Positions 9,348 through 17,096 of a stretch of 30,653 bases of DNA are shown in pieces (position 1 is the stretch's first letter; each line of letters begins with the position of its first letter). Below the pieces are notes generated by a model. That model was not told where the DNA came from and searched no databases. It was given only the letters and a program-made list of their open reading frames with translations. Source of the stretch: Bacillota bacterium (GTDB lineage: Bacteria > Bacillota > Clostridia > Lachnospirales > Lachnospiraceae); contig JAEZLY010000272.1 of assembly GCA_023414985.1 (NCBI GenBank), forward strand, positions 1-30,653. Reading direction: 5' to 3'. Made by a program: the position numbers and the translations under genes.

Positions 9348-10229
9348 ATGGATCAGGCAGAGCGCTTAAGAAAGATGGTCAAAGAACAAGCCTCCCCCAG
9401 ACGCGTAGCGAGAGTCATTACTGTTACCAGCGGTAAAGGTGGGGTAGGCAAATCAAGTATATCGGTTAACTTAGCAATTGCGCTCAGCAGGCTTGGTAAT
9501 CGTGTTATCATACTGGATGCAGATTTTGGACTTGCCAATGTCGAAGTCATGCTTGGTATTCGTCCACAATATAACCTGGCAGATTTAATGTTTCGGGGGA
9601 AGAATTTATCTGATATCGTCACTCAGGGACCGGAGAACATCGGTTTTATATCCGGTGGATCAGGGATTCAGGAACTGACGAACCTGACGAAGGATCAGAT
9701 CGTTTACTTAATACAGAAGCTGGTAGAGCTGGATGAGCTTGCTGATATCATCCTGGTGGATACCGGAGCAGGGATTTCGGATTCGGTACTTGAATTCGTT
9801 GCCGCAAGCTCGGAGGTTCTTCTGGTCGCTACGCCGGAACCGACTTCTATCACAGATGCCTATGCACTATTAAAGACACTGAACCGAAAGACGGATGTAT
9901 CACTTCAGGATACGGTAATCAAGATGATTGCTAACAGGATCGATACCTATGATGACGGTAAAGAGCTTTATGATAAGTTAAGTCTTGTGGTAAGCAAATT
10001 CCTGAATTTAAAGCTGGAGTACTTAGGAGCGGTACCGCAGGATACCAGTGTATCTAAGGCGGTCATGAAGCAGAAACCGGCTTTGGCACTTTATCCCAAC
10101 TCTCAGTTCTCCAAATCCGTATCCTCCTTTGCAGACATTCTTTGTGAAAATGGAGCAGAGCAGGTAGAGAATAAGAAGGGAATCGCTCAGCTTTTTACCA
10201 ATCTTCTTCGTTCCAGGATAAAAAGATAA
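9348..10229 (+). CDS. flhG: Flagellar number regulator FlhG (MinD-like ATPase, YlxH)
   Basis: FlhG is a MinD/ParA-type ATPase that limits flagellar number and stimulates FlhF GTPase activity. The N-terminus carries the DQAxxLR activator motif (MDQAERLRKM), which in studied homologues contacts FlhF. The deviant Walker A motif KGGVGKSS is at residues 30-37, followed by DADFGLANVE and VDTGAGIS. Length is 293 residues. The ATG is 1 nt after the flhF stop, with AAGGGGG as ribosome binding site. A C-terminal membrane-targeting helix is plausible (GIAQLFTNLLRSRIKR). Confidence 0.96.
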   Translation: MDQAERLRKMVKEQASPRRVARVITVTSGKGGVGKSSISVNLAIALSRLGNRVIILDADFGLANVEVMLGIRPQYNLADLMFRGKNLSDIVTQGPENIGFISGGSGIQELTNLTKDQIVYLIQKLVELDELADIILVDTGAGISDSVLEFVAASSEVLLVATPEPTSITDAYALLKTLNRKTDVSLQDTVIKMIANRIDTYDDGKELYDKLSLVVSKFLNLKLEYLGAVPQDTSVSKAVMKQKPALALYPNSQFSKSVSSFADILCENGAEQVENKKGIAQLFTNLLRSRIKR

Positions 10230-10243
10230 GTCTCTGCCGATAC
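10219..10243 (+). promoter_or_regulatory. Candidate flagellar sigma (sigma-D/sigma-28) promoter
   Basis: TAAA at 10219-10222 and GCCGATAC at 10236-10243 resemble the sigma-D consensus TAAA-N15-GCCGATAT. The -10 element differs at one base, but the spacer is only 13 nt instead of 14-16. It overlaps the flhG stop codon and would drive the PilZ gene. This is a weak call made from pattern alone. Confidence 0.28.
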
Positions 10244-10307
10244 GAAACCAACGTAAACTACGGAAGAACATACACCATAGCAAGAACTGATTACTGGAGG
10301 GATGTCT

Positions 10308-11069
10308 ATGCTTCGTGAAGTGTTAACCTTAGGGGATAAAATCGATATCAAATTACTTGATCGCAATGGGAAACCGGCGCAGGATTCCAAAACACTGGTC
10401 AGCAAGCTGATGGATTTTTTGGATGCTGATGTGATCAGTATAACCACGCCATTTGCCAACGGAAGAACAATACCGCTGGAGGTAGGAGAGTATTATAATC
10501 TGTGCTTCTATACGGATAAAGGTTTATACCAATGTAGGGGCGTTGCCTTGAATAATCATAGGGAAGATAAGGCAATCATGTCCGTAATAAGGATTACCTC
10601 CAGTCTGGAAAAATATCAAAGAAGGCAGTATTTCAGATTGGAATGTATACAGGATATCGTTTACAGAATGGTTACAAATGAAGAAGAGCTTCTGGAGCAG
10701 AAATTGCTCGAGGATAATCTCGCCGACCCTGAAACAGCCTCTGAATACAGAATGAAGCTTACGGAATTTAACCGGGAATGGATAAGAGGTTCCATGACTG
10801 ATTTAAGTGGCGGCGGTGCAAAGTATACCTCTGACAGGCCACATACAGCAGGTGAAAAGATTAGAATGAAGTTGGAGCTCACTACCGCTGAGGAGAAGAA
10901 GCAGATTATGGTTGACGCTGCAGTCGTTCACTCCGACAAAATCGTTAATCGCAGGGACCTTTTCGAACATAGGGTGGAATTTACCAATATATCACGCAAG
11001 GATAGGGAAGAATTGATCAGATACATATTTGAGCAGGAACGCAGACGGAGAAGATACGAGAGCAGATAA
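10308..11069 (+). CDS. PilZ-domain c-di-GMP receptor (YcgR-like flagellar brake)
   Basis: The 253-residue protein has a YcgR-type N-terminal domain (~1-98) and a C-terminal PilZ domain. The c-di-GMP-binding residues are present: R106-x3-R110 (RRQYFR) and D165-L-S-G-G-G170. Family members bind c-di-GMP and slow the flagellar motor. The two motifs are separated by a longer stretch than usual, with a charged segment at ~122-158, suggesting an insertion inside PilZ. The C-terminus is strongly basic (EQERRRRRYESR). ATG 10308 is the better start: GGAGG at 10296-10300 is 7 nt away, but only 1 nt from the upstream ATG at 10302. It sits between flhG and cheB, where Bacillus has no such gene. Confidence 0.88.
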   Translation: MLREVLTLGDKIDIKLLDRNGKPAQDSKTLVSKLMDFLDADVISITTPFANGRTIPLEVGEYYNLCFYTDKGLYQCRGVALNNHREDKAIMSVIRITSSLEKYQRRQYFRLECIQDIVYRMVTNEEELLEQKLLEDNLADPETASEYRMKLTEFNREWIRGSMTDLSGGGAKYTSDRPHTAGEKIRMKLELTTAEEKKQIMVDAAVVHSDKIVNRRDLFEHRVEFTNISRKDREELIRYIFEQERRRRRYESR

Positions 11070-11141
11070 TGCTGAAATAGGAAAGAAGGCGTGGAAATTC
11101 ACTGTAAATTTTGTACTATATAGGTCGGATTGGAGCTAATA

Positions 11142-12218
11142 ATGAAGAAAAATATTTTAATAATAGATGACTCTGCACTTATGAGAAGGGTACTATCTGA
11201 TATAATTAACTCAGATGAACGTTTCCAGGCAAAGGATACTGCCACCAACGGTTTGGAAGGCTTGGATTTGCTGCTGAGCAGAGGCAAAGAATTTGATGCT
11301 GTTCTGTTAGACATTAATATGCCAAAGATGAACGGGATTGAATTATTGGCTGAGCTAAAGCAGAAAAATGTTAAAGCGACAATCATCGTTGTCAGCACCA
11401 TCGCCAGAAAGGATGCAAGTGAAACCATTCGGGCACTGGAGCTGGGCGCCTTCGATTTTGTCACGAAGCCGGAAAGCTATGTGGAAGTAAAAAGCAATTC
11501 CTTCTCTGATCGTCTTTTGGAATGTCTTACCACTGCTACCAAATCGGAACCGAAGAAGGAGAAAGAGGCAAATATACCCACGGTACAGCCGAAGGAAACG
11601 CATCATACCAAAGCACCTGTCGTATTACCTCAAGGTTCGAATAAGCTGGTTGCACTGGCTTGCTCCACAGGAGGACCGAAGGCGCTTCATGTTGTGGTAC
11701 CGAAGTTACCGGCCAATCTGGATGCTGGAGTATTAATCGTTCAGCATATGCCCGGCGGATTTACGAAATCCCTGGCAGACAGGCTCAATGAATTGAGTCA
11801 GGTTACCGTAAAGGAAGCCGAGGATGGAGACATCCTGACAAAGGGTACCGTATATATCGCGAAGGGCGGTTACCAGATGAGATTAAAGAAACAACAGGAT
11901 CAAACCTATCGCCTGTCTATTTCACAGGAACCTGCAAGGCACGGGTTACTGCCATGTGCCGATATCATGTACGAGTCTCTGGTGGATACGGATTTTGACC
12001 GTATTGCATGTGTCGTACTGACCGGAATGGGTGCGGATGGAACCGCAGGAATATCACAGCTGAACAAAAAACAAAATATTTACGTGATTGCACAGAACGA
12101 AGAGACGAGCATTGTATACGGAATGCCAAAGGTAATCAGGGATGCCGGTCTTGTGGATGAAGTGGTACCTTTAAATGAAGTGTCTGATGCTATCATAAAG
12201 AATGTGGGGGTGCGTTAA
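11142..12218 (+). CDS. cheB: Chemotaxis methylesterase/glutamine deamidase CheB
   Basis: CheB removes methyl groups from chemoreceptors (and deamidates Gln residues) for adaptation, and is activated by CheA. The 358 residues comprise a receiver domain (D9/D10, phospho-acceptor D57 in LLDINMPKMNG), a linker, and a methylesterase domain with the catalytic triad visible: S175 (CSTGGPKA), H202 (QHMPGGF) and D299 (GMGADGTAG). ATG 11142 is chosen because GGAG lies 6 nt upstream; an in-frame TTG at 11130 overlaps that site. The stop is directly followed by the cheA start. No cheR is seen in the window. Confidence 0.97.
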   Translation: MKKNILIIDDSALMRRVLSDIINSDERFQAKDTATNGLEGLDLLLSRGKEFDAVLLDINMPKMNGIELLAELKQKNVKATIIVVSTIARKDASETIRALELGAFDFVTKPESYVEVKSNSFSDRLLECLTTATKSEPKKEKEANIPTVQPKETHHTKAPVVLPQGSNKLVALACSTGGPKALHVVVPKLPANLDAGVLIVQHMPGGFTKSLADRLNELSQVTVKEAEDGDILTKGTVYIAKGGYQMRLKKQQDQTYRLSISQEPARHGLLPCADIMYESLVDTDFDRIACVVLTGMGADGTAGISQLNKKQNIYVIAQNEETSIVYGMPKVIRDAGLVDEVVPLNEVSDAIIKNVGVR

Positions 12219-14312
12219 ATGGACGTAAGTCAATATCTAGAGATATTTATTGAAGAAACAAAAGAACATTTGCAGAGCTTGAACCAGCATATTTTAGTAT
12301 TGGAAAGAGAACCTGAGAACGAAGAGACCATCAATGAGATTTTCCGTGCTGCTCATTCCTTAAAGGGTATGGCAGGTACCATGGGCTATAAGAGAATGCA
12401 GCGTCTTACCCATGATATGGAAAATGTATTCTCAGAGATCAGAGCGGGCAAGATGAAAGCAACTTCCGCTCTGGTAGATATCCTGTTCCGTGGGCTGGAT
12501 GCGTTGGAAGCTTACCTTGCCAATATCCAATCCGAGGCCAATGAGGGAGAGGAAGATAACGAAGATATCATAACAGCGCTGAATAATTACCTGAACGAAG
12601 GACTCGGCGGGGGAGCAGCTGTTAAAGCGGAAGCAGCTCCGGCGGCAGCAAAACCGGCAACAGCGGTATCCGGTGCTCCGGATGAGAAGAAGAAATTCTT
12701 AAGTGTGAAGATTGAAGATCATGAGAAGAAGGCCATGGTAAAGGCAGGGATGCTTGGACTGAATGTAGTCGGCCTTACTGTTTACATACAGGAATATTGT
12801 ATGCTGAAGGGTGCAAGAGCCTTTATGGTAAACCGGACCCTGGAAGAATTCGGTGAAATCATCAAATTAAGTCCGAGCGCACAGGATCTTGAAGATGAAA
12901 AATATGAACTGGATTATTCCGCTTTCCTGATTACCAAAGAAGAACCCGAGAAGCTGGCAAAGCTTGCTTCCAATGTATCGGAAGTGAAGGAAGTTGTAGC
13001 GGATTATGTCAGACTTTCCGAGGAAGAGATTTCTTCCTATACCGCTGTACTGAAGCAGGATGAGCAGAATGCCGTTCAGCCCAAGGCTGCAACGAAGGAT
13101 ACCGACTCTCTGAAGGCAGGGAATGCACCGGCTGCAAAGCAGGCAGCAAAGCCTGTCGCAAACCGTTCGGTTCGTGTGGATATCGACAAGCTGGATGTCC
13201 TCATGAATCTGGTCAGCGAGCTTATCATCGCTAAGAACGGATTGATCTCGATCAGCAGCGGTAATGAAATCATGCAGGATAATACATATCATGAGCAGAT
13301 TGAATATCTGGAGAGAGTAACCACAAATCTTCATGAATCAGTTATGAAGACCCGAATGGTTCCGATTGAAAGCGTAGTAAACCGTTTCCCGAGAATGATC
13401 CGTGACTTAAGTAAGAAGCTGGATAAGGAAATGGAATTATATATGACCGGTGAGGAGACCGAGCTTGACCGTACCGTAATCGATGAGATCGGAGATCCCT
13501 TGATGCATTTACTTCGTAACGCGGCAGATCATGGCCTGGAGAGTAATGCCGACAGAGAAAAAGCCGGAAAGAACTCGGTAGGCTCCATCTATCTGGATGC
13601 TTATCAGGATGGTAATAATGTTGTGATCGAGGTTAGAGATGACGGTGCCGGCATTAATACAGAAAAGATTAAGAAAAAAGCAATTGATAAGGGAAGTATT
13701 ACCGAAGAGCAGGCAGCGAGAATGACGGATAAAGATTTCATCGATATTCTCTTCCAGCCCAGCTTCTCAACCGCAGAACAGATTACTGACGTATCCGGCA
13801 GAGGCGTAGGTCTTGACGTTGTTAAGACTAAGATCGAAGCGCTCGGTGGTGAAATCGAAGCGAAGACAAAGCTGGGACAAGGTTCCAACTTTATTATCCG
13901 CCTGCCGTTAACGCTTGCTATTATCCAATCCCTGATGGTTATCATAGGGGATGAGAAATTTGCACTGCCGCTCGGAAGCATTCAGACAGTAGAGGACATT
14001 CCCTCTTCCGAAATCAAGACAATTCAGGGCAAAGAAGTAATTAATCTCAGAGGCACCGTAGTTCCGATCGTACGTCTGGGCAACCTCCTGGATTGCAAGA
14101 AACCGGAACAGGAACCGGAAGAGCTTCTTGTTGTTATCGTAAAGAAGGGCGAGAGACTTGCCGGAATGGTAGTGGATGAACTGATCGGACAACAGGAAAT
14201 CGTTATTAAATCTATCGGCAAGTACATTAAGAGTCATAAGATCATAAGCGGCGCAACCATTCTTGGTAACGGCGAAGTAGCTTTAATTCTTGATGTCAAT
14301 TCTTTGGTATAG
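12219..14312 (+). CDS. cheA: Chemotaxis histidine kinase CheA
   Basis: CheA is the receptor-coupled kinase that phosphorylates CheY and CheB. Domains along the 697 residues are: P1 phosphotransfer (~1-115) with phospho-acceptor H46 (AAHSLKG), an Ala/Pro linker, a P2 CheY-docking region (~158-270), a second linker, P3 dimerisation (~318-378), P4 HATPase (~380-565) with N-box H430-N434-H438, DDGAGI and GRGVGLDVV, and a P5 CheW-like regulatory domain (~568-697). The ATG is immediately after the cheB stop, with GGGGGTG as ribosome binding site. cheW follows, forming the core signalling set. Confidence 0.97.
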   Translation: MDVSQYLEIFIEETKEHLQSLNQHILVLEREPENEETINEIFRAAHSLKGMAGTMGYKRMQRLTHDMENVFSEIRAGKMKATSALVDILFRGLDALEAYLANIQSEANEGEEDNEDIITALNNYLNEGLGGGAAVKAEAAPAAAKPATAVSGAPDEKKKFLSVKIEDHEKKAMVKAGMLGLNVVGLTVYIQEYCMLKGARAFMVNRTLEEFGEIIKLSPSAQDLEDEKYELDYSAFLITKEEPEKLAKLASNVSEVKEVVADYVRLSEEEISSYTAVLKQDEQNAVQPKAATKDTDSLKAGNAPAAKQAAKPVANRSVRVDIDKLDVLMNLVSELIIAKNGLISISSGNEIMQDNTYHEQIEYLERVTTNLHESVMKTRMVPIESVVNRFPRMIRDLSKKLDKEMELYMTGEETELDRTVIDEIGDPLMHLLRNAADHGLESNADREKAGKNSVGSIYLDAYQDGNNVVIEVRDDGAGINTEKIKKKAIDKGSITEEQAARMTDKDFIDILFQPSFSTAEQITDVSGRGVGLDVVKTKIEALGGEIEAKTKLGQGSNFIIRLPLTLAIIQSLMVIIGDEKFALPLGSIQTVEDIPSSEIKTIQGKEVINLRGTVVPIVRLGNLLDCKKPEQEPEELLVVIVKKGERLAGMVVDELIGQQEIVIKSIGKYIKSHKIISGATILGNGEVALILDVNSLV

Positions 14313-14325
14313 GGGGTGCGTTTTA

Positions 14326-14772
14326 GTGGCAGATTTTAAGCAATTTATCATCGCATATCTAAATAAGGATCAGTACGGGATCGATATTAAATATATTGAG
14401 AATATCATTGTTATGCAGAGCATAACCAGAGTTCCCAAGTCCCAGTCTTTCTTCAAGGGTGTAATCAACCTTAGAGGAGAAATTGTACCGGTTATGAGTC
14501 TTCGCAAGAAGCTTGGCATGGAGGAAGTACCGTTTACCGGAAAATCAAGAATCATTATTGTACGTCCGGAAGCACAGGCTGCACCGGTAGGCTTTATTGT
14601 AGATGAAGTAAAAGAAGTAATTACTCTGGAACAGAACGATATCGAGAAAATGACCTATGATGAGAAGGATGCAAAAGCAAACTACAGCATTGGTATCGGT
14701 AAGCTCGGTGTGGATTTGATCAATTTATTGAATGTTCCTTCCATCGTGATTGAGAAGGAAGCTACTGCTTAA
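14326..14772 (+). CDS. cheW: Chemotaxis coupling protein CheW
   Basis: CheW links chemoreceptors to CheA in the signalling array. The 148-residue product is a single CheW/SH3-like domain with the usual motifs (YGIDIKYIENII, ITRVPKSQSFFKGVINLRGEIVPV, VGFIVDEVKEVITL). GTG 14326 is chosen because AGGGGGTG at 14311-14318 is 7 nt upstream; the longer open frame back to ~14290 overlaps cheA and lacks a ribosome binding site. The spacing of 13 nt from cheA suggests coordinated expression. Confidence 0.95.
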   Translation: MADFKQFIIAYLNKDQYGIDIKYIENIIVMQSITRVPKSQSFFKGVINLRGEIVPVMSLRKKLGMEEVPFTGKSRIIIVRPEAQAAPVGFIVDEVKEVITLEQNDIEKMTYDEKDAKANYSIGIGKLGVDLINLLNVPSIVIEKEATA

Positions 14773-14793
14773 GGAATGTGAGGTGTAGGTGCG

Positions 14794-15414
14794 TTGTCCC
14801 ATATAGATTTAAATCGAATCGATAATATGCAATATGATGTGCTTAGGGAAATAGGTAATATCGGTGCAGGTAATGCTACAACCGCCCTCTCGCAGATGAT
14901 TAATGCAAAAATCGATATGAAGGTTCCTAAGGTTGATTTGCTGGAGTTCAAAGAGCTTTCCGATATTGTCGGAGGTGCAGAGAACCTGGTGGTGGGTATT
15001 CTGTTTACCCTGGAAGGGCAGATTGAAGGTATGATGATGTTCATGCTGGATATGACGGCATCCAGACACCTGGTAAATCAGCTTATGGGCGGAGATATGA
15101 GTAATACCTCGATCGAATTCAATGAGATAGAGGTATCAGCCCTCAGTGAGATCGGTAATATTATTGCAGGTGCATATCTTTCCTCCTTATCAACATTAAC
15201 AAACATACTGATCACAGCCAGTGTTCCTTATATGGCAATCGATATGGCGGGAGCAATCTTAAGTGTGCCCGCCATAGAGTTTGGAAAAATCGGAGATAAA
15301 GCGCTGCTGATCGAAACAGAATTCGGAGATGAAGATATTGCAGTCAATGGATACTTTATCCTGATACCGACGATTGATTCATACGAAGCCATACTAAGTT
15401 CTTTAGGATTATAA
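14794..15414 (+). CDS. cheC: CheY-P phosphatase CheC
   Basis: CheC dephosphorylates CheY-P and is stimulated by CheD, giving adaptation feedback in Gram-positive chemotaxis. The 206 residues carry both active-site halves: E19/N22 (REIGNIGAG) and E119/N122 (SEIGNIIAG). The start is TTG 14794, preceded by GAGGTG at about 8 nt. CheD is the next gene. Together with FliY this gives two CheC-class phosphatases with intact sites encoded in the same operon. Confidence 0.95.
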   Translation: MSHIDLNRIDNMQYDVLREIGNIGAGNATTALSQMINAKIDMKVPKVDLLEFKELSDIVGGAENLVVGILFTLEGQIEGMMMFMLDMTASRHLVNQLMGGDMSNTSIEFNEIEVSALSEIGNIIAGAYLSSLSTLTNILITASVPYMAIDMAGAILSVPAIEFGKIGDKALLIETEFGDEDIAVNGYFILIPTIDSYEAILSSLGL

Positions 15415-15423
15415 GGTGAGTAC

Positions 15424-15909
15424 ATGGGCGAAATGATAAAGGTAGGGATGGCAGATTTGAATGTATGTGTCTCACCGGATGCAATCACGACATTGGGACT
15501 GGGGTCCTGTGTCGGTATTGTATTATATGATCCGGTAAGGAAAATTGCAGGTATGGTTCACGTTATGCTGCCAGACAGTACAAAGATATTAAACAATGAC
15601 AATCGAGCAAAATTTGCCGATACAGGTATAGATTTATTGATAAAGCGCATGATGGAGATCGGAGCGGACCGCAGACTCTTTATCGCAAAGATAGCCGGTG
15701 GTGCACAGATGTTTGCCTTCGGCAATAACAGCGATATGATGCGTATCGGTGAGCGGAACGTAGAAGCCACGAGGCTGAAGCTGCAATCTCTTGGTATCCC
15801 GATCAGGGCTGAGGATACCGGTGCCAATTATGGTAGGACGATCGAATTCTATCCCGAAAGCGGGGATTTACTGATCAAATCCGTAGGGAAAGACCGTAAA
15901 ATATTATAA
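15424..15909 (+). CDS. cheD: Chemoreceptor glutamine deamidase CheD
   Basis: CheD deamidates receptor glutamines and acts as the partner of CheC. The 161 residues contain the cysteine-hydrolase catalytic set: T23, C29 (GLGSCVG) and H46 (GMVHVMLP), with spacing equal to the characterised Thermotoga enzyme (T21/C27/H44). The ATG at 15424 lies 9 nt after the cheC stop, with AAGGTGAG as ribosome binding site. The conserved IAGGAQMF and NVGRT-like (ANYGRTIEF) segments are also present. Confidence 0.95.
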   Translation: MGEMIKVGMADLNVCVSPDAITTLGLGSCVGIVLYDPVRKIAGMVHVMLPDSTKILNNDNRAKFADTGIDLLIKRMMEIGADRRLFIAKIAGGAQMFAFGNNSDMMRIGERNVEATRLKLQSLGIPIRAEDTGANYGRTIEFYPESGDLLIKSVGKDRKIL

Positions 15910-15925
15910 TGGGGTTGGTGAAGAC

Positions 15926-16225
15926 ATGCGGGAAAGATATATCCCTGCAATTGTAATGCTGATTGCCGGAACAATTACCAGCATATTAAATATTGTGAAT
16001 AAGGTTAACCCAGTTCAAGGGTTGATCCGACTGCTGATTATTCTGATCCTGTTTTTTATTGCAGGACTAATCATAAAAGCAATCATTGTAAAGTTTATCA
16101 TTCATGCCCCCAAGAAGGGGGAAGCATCCGAAGATGAAGACGAAGTAGAAGACGAAGCACAGGAAGGTACCGATCCCGGAAGCAAGAAGGCTGAGAGCGG
16201 TAAGCAAGAGGAGAAGAAAAAGTAA
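15926..16225 (+). CDS. Small two-helix membrane protein with charged tail, unknown function
   Basis: I do not recognise a named family. The 99-residue product has two hydrophobic segments (about residues 6-23 and 33-57) with a short polar connector, then a cytoplasmic-looking tail. The tail is first strongly acidic (residues ~66-83, SEDEDEVEDEAQE) and then Lys/Glu-rich to the end (KQEEKKK). It lies 16 nt after cheD and 37 nt before sigD in the same direction, so it is almost certainly co-transcribed. Position inside the fla/che operon suggests a motility-linked membrane role, but that is inference. Confidence 0.8.
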   Translation: MRERYIPAIVMLIAGTITSILNIVNKVNPVQGLIRLLIILILFFIAGLIIKAIIVKFIIHAPKKGEASEDEDEVEDEAQEGTDPGSKKAESGKQEEKKK

Positions 16226-16262
16226 TTCTGCATTTAACGTCAAGTAAGTTTTTGGAGGTACT

Positions 16263-17030
16263 ATGAACGCTGAGGGGAAACAGAAGCTATGGGAGGACTA
16301 TTCTAAGAAAAGAACTTCTGAGCTGCAGGAAAAAATCATAATTGAATATGCCGGTTTAGTAAAGCTGGTAGCAGGCCGCCTGAGCATGTACCTTGGGTAT
16401 AATGTGGAGTATGACGATCTGGTTGGCTATGGAACCTTTGGACTCATAGATGCGGTAGACAAGTACGATTATTCAAAAGGGGTTAAATTTGAAACTTATG
16501 CTTCTCTCAGAATACGCGGTGCAATTTTGGACCAGATCAGAAAGATGGATTGGATACCGAGAAGCATCAGGCAGAAGCAACGTAAGATAGATACGGCTTA
16601 TCAAAGTCTGGAACTCAAATATGGACGAATGGCCAGTGATGAGGAAGTAGCATCTGAATTGGATATTACAGTGGATGAATTGGAGACCTGGCAGAATCAA
16701 ACCAAGGTTACCAATATCATTTCGTTGGATGAATTTATGGAACAGGGGACGGAGACTAAGGTAGAGCAAAGTCTGACGGCAGAGTTTGATCAACCGGACA
16801 GAATTGTCGAAAAACAGGAGTTGAAAGACATTCTTGTAAGAACCTTAGAAACATTGACAGAAAAGGAAAAGAAGGTTATTATTCTATATTATTATGAGGA
16901 ACTTACACTAAAGGAAATAAGCCGGATTCTGGATGTATCGGAATCTCGGATCTCACAATTACATACAAAAGCTTTGCAGAAGATGAAGCTAAGGCTCGGC
17001 AGTAATGTTGACTTATTGGCAAGCTATTGA
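16263..17030 (+). CDS. sigD: Flagellar RNA polymerase sigma factor SigD (FliA, sigma-28)
   Basis: SigD directs RNA polymerase to late flagellar and chemotaxis promoters. The 255 residues show sigma-2 (~26-98, with DDLVGYGTFGLIDAVDKYD and KFETYASLRIRGAILDQIRKMDW typical of FliA), sigma-3 (~105-150) and sigma-4 (~188-243, LTEKEKKVIILYYYEELTLKEIS and the HTH SESRISQLHTKAL). The start ATG follows TTGGAGGT. It holds the same operon position as sigD in Bacillus, after cheC-cheD. Confidence 0.96.
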   Translation: MNAEGKQKLWEDYSKKRTSELQEKIIIEYAGLVKLVAGRLSMYLGYNVEYDDLVGYGTFGLIDAVDKYDYSKGVKFETYASLRIRGAILDQIRKMDWIPRSIRQKQRKIDTAYQSLELKYGRMASDEEVASELDITVDELETWQNQTKVTNIISLDEFMEQGTETKVEQSLTAEFDQPDRIVEKQELKDILVRTLETLTEKEKKVIILYYYEELTLKEISRILDVSESRISQLHTKALQKMKLRLGSNVDLLASY

Positions 17031-17096
17031 TTTGACTGCTCAGGAATTGACATAGTAGATTTACGGGGGAAAAGTTTATTATTTAGGAGGAGAAAG

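Noticed and set aside
17047..17052. TTGACA upstream of the FapA-like gene as a -35 element
   Set aside because: No -10 hexamer is found at 16-18 nt; the nearest TATTAT is 24 nt away.
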